Part shown: piece by piece, positions 30,588 to 34,147 of the stretch
Layout: each line of letters begins with the position of its first letter
Position numbering within the stretch: position 1 is the first letter of the stretch
Origin: Balamuthia mandrillaris
Lineage: Eukaryota; Discosea; Longamoebia; Balamuthiidae
Reading direction: 5' to 3'
DNA: 34,147 nt
NCBI GenBank assembly: GCA_031835245.1
Contig: JAVKOQ010000475.1
Coordinates: 1 to 34,147, forward strand
Notes under the pieces: generated by a model
Database searches by the model: none
What the model was told of the DNA's origin: nothing
The model's input: the letters and a program-made list of their open reading frames with translations, nothing else
Program-made: the position numbers and the translations under genes

Positions 30588-32833
30588 AACGCTATTCTTG
30601 TAACAGATTACCACTTTCTTCACCATCGATGGTATTTCGGGCCTTACCGCAGTTTGTAGTGGAGGACATGATTGAGTTCGTCTTATTTGTTTTCAAGTAC
30701 GAAGCCAGCTCTCTTGCAGTTCTATTCTATCCTTTCCCTTCTCTCTCATGTTACTAATTGCTTTTTTGTGTGCGTATTTGTAGGTTCAGTCCTGAATCCA
30801 TCTCCACTTCTCTGGCTGCCAATTCTCTGGTGGGCTTTCTCGTTCTGTTTTTGGGCAGTTCAGAACACGTTAAGAATCCTTATCTGCGCTCCAAATTGGT
30901 AGAAGTACTCTACGAGTTCTCTCCTGATGCGGATCGTGACGAGTTTCGTCGGGGCTATTCTCGTCCTCCTGCTTTACCATTTGTGTTCACGGAACTCAAC
31001 TCCAACCCTCTTGCTCAAAAGTATCTCATTCCTTCTCTCATTCGACTTTACGTTGACATAGAGATAACTGGCCGTACGTTACTTCACCTCCTTTTTCATT
31101 AAAACTTTTTTGCTAACAAATGGCAAATAGGACATGCACAATTTTATGACAAGTTCTTTGTGCGAAGGCACATTGCGTTGTTGCTAAAGTATCTTAGAAC
31201 GTTGCCTCAATACGACAATTCCATCGAAGAAACCAGCGAGTACGCTTTTTCTTCCTGTTTTTGTCTTGTCGGCTGTGTTATTTTTTCATTTTTTATCTAT
31301 GTTCTGAACATATAATTTAAACTTTAGGGATGAAGATTTATTCCTTCGTTTTGTGAATATGCTGATCAACGACGCGACATTTCTTTTGGACGAGGTATTG
31401 AAGAAACTAGGCGAAATCCACGAAATCGAACAGGAGATGCAGGACCGCACGCAATGGGAGGCTCAATCCGAGGAGCGAAGAAGGGAGCGGGAGGAACAGC
31501 ACTCCAACAACGAGAGCTATACTTCCACTTTTGGAGTGTTGGCCAACGAGACGCTAATCCTGTTGCAGTATCTCAGCGAGCACGCTCCCACCACTTTTCT
31601 CCGGCCGGAGATGATCGACCGCATTGCGGTTATGCTCAACTATTACATTGTGGAGCTTTCGAGTCCTCAAAGTCAACAGCTTCAGGTGAGCCCCTTTTTT
31701 TTTTTGCACTTTTTCATTTTTGGGGTTGTGGATGAACAAAACGCAAAAACGACGATTTATACAAAAAACGACTTTAAAGTCCTTTTTGTCGTGAGTCTTT
31801 ATGATTAGTCTTTCTGAGACTCTACTTTTCCTGAATTATTTTTCATTTCTTCCTCTTCTCACTTCTTCCTCTTCTCACCTCTTTTTTTTTTCTCCTTTTA
31901 CACCAAAACCAGATTTGGGATCCAAAAAAGTACAACTTTACACCAAAACAATGGTTGAAACAAATTGTGGAGGTGTATCTGCATTTTGCGCGCCACCCCA
32001 ACTTCAAAGAGGCGGTTGCTCGTGACGGCCGCTCTTTCACCGAATCCAACTTTAGGCGTGTGATGCAATTGCTCTCCGAACAACACATTGTTGCTCAGGT
32101 TCCTTCCTCTTCTCGTTGCTTTCCTTCTTGTGATTTGTTCATTCTCTCTTGTCAGTTCTTTTTTTTTTCTTATTTGTTTCCTTTTTGTTTGATTTTTCAA
32201 AGGGAGCATTACGTGAGTTTGAAGCGTTCATAGAAGAGGCAGCAGCATGTAAAGTAGAAGAAGAGGACATGGAAAGCGACATGGGCGAAATACCCGATGA
32301 GTTTTTAGGTTTGTTCTCTCCTTTCTTCTTTTTTTTTTTCCAATATTCTTTCCTTACGACCATTTTAAACAAAAAAAAAAACAAAAAAAAAATGGATAGA
32401 TCCGATAACTTGTGCGTTGATGACGGACCCAGTGACTTTGCCGAGCGGTCACGTGGTGGACCGGCCCACCATCGCTCGTCACTTGTTAAGCGACGGCACC
32501 AATCCGTTCACACGTGCACCTCTCTCCTTGGACATGCTTCAACCAAGTACGTCTTCTCTCTCCTCTCCCTCTTTCTTGTCGTTTCTTTCCGTGCGGTTTC
32601 TTCCCTTGTTTCTCAACCCTTTTTTCTCTCTCTGTTTGTTCACACACAACGCACAAAAAATAGATGATGAACTCCGAGATCGAATTGCACAATTCAGACA
32701 AGCAACCAAAGGCAAGAAGAAAACAGAGTCTTCCTTCTTGGGCAGTAGTTCCACGACTACCGCAAGCATGATGGAAGAGGAGCAAGACGAAGAAAAAGAA
32801 AAAGAAAGAGAGCAAGACGAGCAACGAATATAA
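26851..32833 (+). CDS. UFD2: Ubiquitin chain elongation factor E4 (UFD2/UBE4) with U-box and N-terminal membrane helix
   Basis: E4 ligase that extends ubiquitin chains on p97/Cdc48 clients. Twenty phase-consistent exons (26851-27048, 27261-27743, 27878-28099, 28172-28272, 28343-28463, 28526-28606, 28676-28717, 28786-28893, 29151-29252, 29323-29535, 29618-30040, 30120-30304, 30607-30696, 30784-31073, 31131-31239, 31328-31685, 31913-32098, 32203-32308, 32400-32546, 32664-32833) give 1,244 residues. After exon 1 comes the UBE4 N-terminal signature [12 protein letters not shown], then the UFD2 core ([70 protein letters not shown]), then the U-box ([47 protein letters not shown]). Exon 1 encodes an acidic leader and a hydrophobic helix ([16 protein letters not shown], about residues 49-64) followed by KRSRG; known E4 proteins lack this. 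First-exon membership is inferred from splice phase. Confidence 0.95.
27207..27248 (+). repeat. (TC)n microsatellite at the end of UFD2 intron 1
   Basis: About 20 TC units directly upstream of the acceptor TTTAG at 27260, acting as or extending the polypyrimidine tract. Confidence 0.95.
28897..29100 (+). repeat. 7-base (CTCTCTT)n satellite in UFD2 intron 8
   Basis: A long array with 7-base period, turning into (TC)n near 29080. It lies within the intron 28894-29150. Frames through it read LFSLLSS-type repeats and are not genes. Confidence 0.95.
30551..30584 (+). repeat. (TC)n microsatellite in UFD2 intron 12
   Basis: A dinucleotide pyrimidine run about 20-50 bases before the acceptor at 30606, on the sense strand as in the neighbouring introns. 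Confidence 0.9.
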
Positions 32834-32897
32834 AAAAAAGCGAAACCTTATTTTTAATTTACAAAATTATTTTTCTGTTTATTTTTGTGGCAATAAT

Positions 32898-32907
32898 CTA
32901 TCGATAG
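32898..32907. promoter_or_regulatory. CTATCGATAG palindrome upstream of the FAM192A-like gene
   Basis: A 10-base palindrome with core TATCGATA, 93 bases before the start codon at 33001. The same core lies at 25387-25394, about 90 bases before the ABI start. A shared factor site is an inference. Confidence 0.45.
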
Positions 32908-33000
32908 ACGATGAGAATATCGAATAATCAATCGCTTGAAAATGTCGACAAATAAAACGAAGGCAAAGAAAAGAAAAAGAAAAAGAAAGAAGAGAGAGAG

Positions 33001-33847
33001 ATGGCGGACCGCTTCATCTCGGAGAAAGAGTTGGAGGAGAGGAGGGCACAAGGCGGTCGCTACGAGTACCTCGCACCCACAGAACCGGCACGCCCTCTCT
33101 ACGAGCAGCTCCAAGAGAACCGAAACAAAGCCGACGAAGAGTTCAAAGAACGATTTAAATTTCGTGAGTGTTTTCTTCTTTATTTTTGATGTGTGGTTCT
33201 CTCTCTTTCTGATGGTCGTTTTTGTGCGCTTTTTAAAAGGACCTCCACGCGCTCTTGATGAGGATGAAGTAGCCTTTTTGCAAGAATATCAGTCTAAACT
33301 GACAGAACAGCAAAAGGAACAAGAACGGCTGATCCGGGAGGAGCTCTCCTCCTTCCAACGAGCGAGAGACTCGGTCGTAGTGGAGCGAGAGGCACCCGTC
33401 GTGATCGCTGTGGACAGAACACCAACCAACAACACATCGAAGAAGAAAAACGGCAAACGCAAGCTTCCGTTCGTCATTGTTGCTAAGAAGAAAAAGAAAG
33501 AAGAAACAGGAAAAGAGGAAAAGAAAGAAGAAGATACGCAGAAGAAAAAGGCGCGAGTGAGTGTGGAGGAGAGTGAAGATGACACGGAGGAGCTACGGAT
33601 GTTGAAAGAGCAGCTGCGAGCATTGAGAGAACAGAATGGAGAGGAGGAATGGTCAGAGGAGGACAGCAGTGACAATGAGGGTGATGATAAAGTACAACAA
33701 AAAGAAGAGAAACAAGGAAACAAAGATTATAGGACTCAACATTCACAAAAAGAGAAAGCAAAAGAAAAGAAAGATAATAATGATGATGAAGAAGAAGAAG
33801 AAGAAGAAGAAGAAGAAGAAGAGGACTTTCAGCTTGTAGAATACTAA
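33001..33847 (+). CDS. FAM192A/PIP30 (NIP30-domain) protein, proteasome activator PA28-gamma partner family
   Basis: Two phase-consistent exons, 33001-33163 and 33240-33847, 256 residues. The N-terminal NIP30 domain shows FISEKELEERRAQGG, PLYEQLQENRNKADEEFKER then FKF, and after the splice RALDEDEVAFLQEYQSKL, matching the FAM192A signature (ERR, SLYERLQE, LDEDE.NFL). The middle carries a basic nuclear-localisation-like stretch (KKKNGKRK, KKKKKE) and the C-terminal half is Lys/Glu-rich, ending in a long Glu run and DFQLVEY. In animals this nuclear protein binds the 20S proteasome activator PA28-gamma through a C-terminal acidic phospho-region; whether the partner exists here cannot be seen. 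The start at 33001 lies in AGAGAGATGGCG; an upstream ATG at 32941 is in another frame. Confidence 0.88.
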
Positions 33848-33886
33848 TAACTGTGAATAAAAAGCAAATTGCTTTCTTTCTTTCTT

Positions 33887-33924
<38 letters not shown>

Positions 33925-34147
33925 TTTATTTTCTTGTTCCCTCTGTTTTGTTTGTTAACATGTTAGCTATTTTCTTGTTTCTTGTTTTCTATTCTTTCCA
34001 TTCTTCCATTTCTTTCTTTTTAGTTTAATTCTTTTTTATTTATTCATTCATTCTTTATTACTGTGTTTTATTTCTTTATTGTTTTATTTCTTTTTGTTAT
34101 TTATTTCTTTTTTTTCTTTTTTTGTTTTGTTTTAAAACATTTTTAAA
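33848..34147. other. T-rich 3' flank with (TTTC)n and (TC)n runs
   Basis: AATAAA (33857-33862), 10 bases after the stop, may act as a poly(A) signal. Then come (TTTC)n and (TC)n near 33872-33920, and strongly T-rich, gene-free sequence to the window end. Confidence 0.6.

Noticed and set aside
1-34147. tRNA, rRNA, CRISPR arrays, LTR elements, LINEs and DNA transposons
   Set aside because: I looked for tRNA B-box strings, clustered direct repeats with spacers, long terminal or inverted repeats, and reverse transcriptase or transposase motifs, and found none.

Overview
The window is nuclear DNA of an intron-rich unicellular eukaryote, most likely an amoebozoan (an Acanthamoeba/Balamuthia-like lineage is my best guess, not proven). 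The basis is: many short GT-AG introns, often with long pyrimidine tracts; a CARMIL with its capping-protein motif; an ABI subunit of the SCAR/WAVE complex; a probable CudA-type (STAT/Rel-like) transcription factor; and a large adhesion receptor with an integrin-beta-like tail. No virus-derived or transposon sequence, CRISPR array, tRNA or rRNA was recognised.

Layout. 1-3503 (-): 13 exons encoding the N-terminal HEAT repeats of TOR kinase; the gene runs off the left edge. 4041-5356 (+): small leucine-rich-repeat protein with a cysteine-rich tail. 5756-10922 (+): type I membrane protein with a signal peptide, a globular ectodomain resembling bacterial secreted proteins, 37 tandem six-cysteine repeats, one membrane helix and a tail spaced like integrin beta; the copy as given has one stop and three frame breaks inside the repeats. 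11397-12211 (+): probable mitochondrial protein. 12586-13814 (-): Qa-SNARE syntaxin. 14100-15008 (+): minimal nucleotidyltransferase. 15079-16752 (-): SAP-domain protein with two membrane helices. 17263-18681 (+): Ig-fold type transcription factor. 18682-20770: 2.1 kb with exon-like patches but no gene I can assemble. 20771-25165 (+): CARMIL, 8 exons. 25483-26519 (+): ABI, 4 exons. 26851-32833 (+): ubiquitin chain-elongation factor E4 (UFD2/UBE4), 20 exons, with an unexpected N-terminal membrane helix. 33001-33847 (+): FAM192A/PIP30-like protein.

Exon joins were worked out by hand from GT-AG sites, codon phase and remembered family sequences. Every multi-exon model given is phase-consistent and adds up to whole codons, apart from TOR, which is cut by the window edge, and the receptor, whose repeat array is broken. 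No alignment or search was run. Functional themes are the actin-rich leading edge and adhesion (integrin-like receptor, CARMIL, ABI), growth control (TOR), vesicle fusion (syntaxin) and protein turnover (E4 ligase, PIP30).

The strongest items for a second look are the integrin-like receptor (the same NxxY-8-NPxF spacing as animal integrin beta tails), the membrane-anchored E4 ligase, and the strand-biased pyrimidine tracts that follow the direction of transcription.
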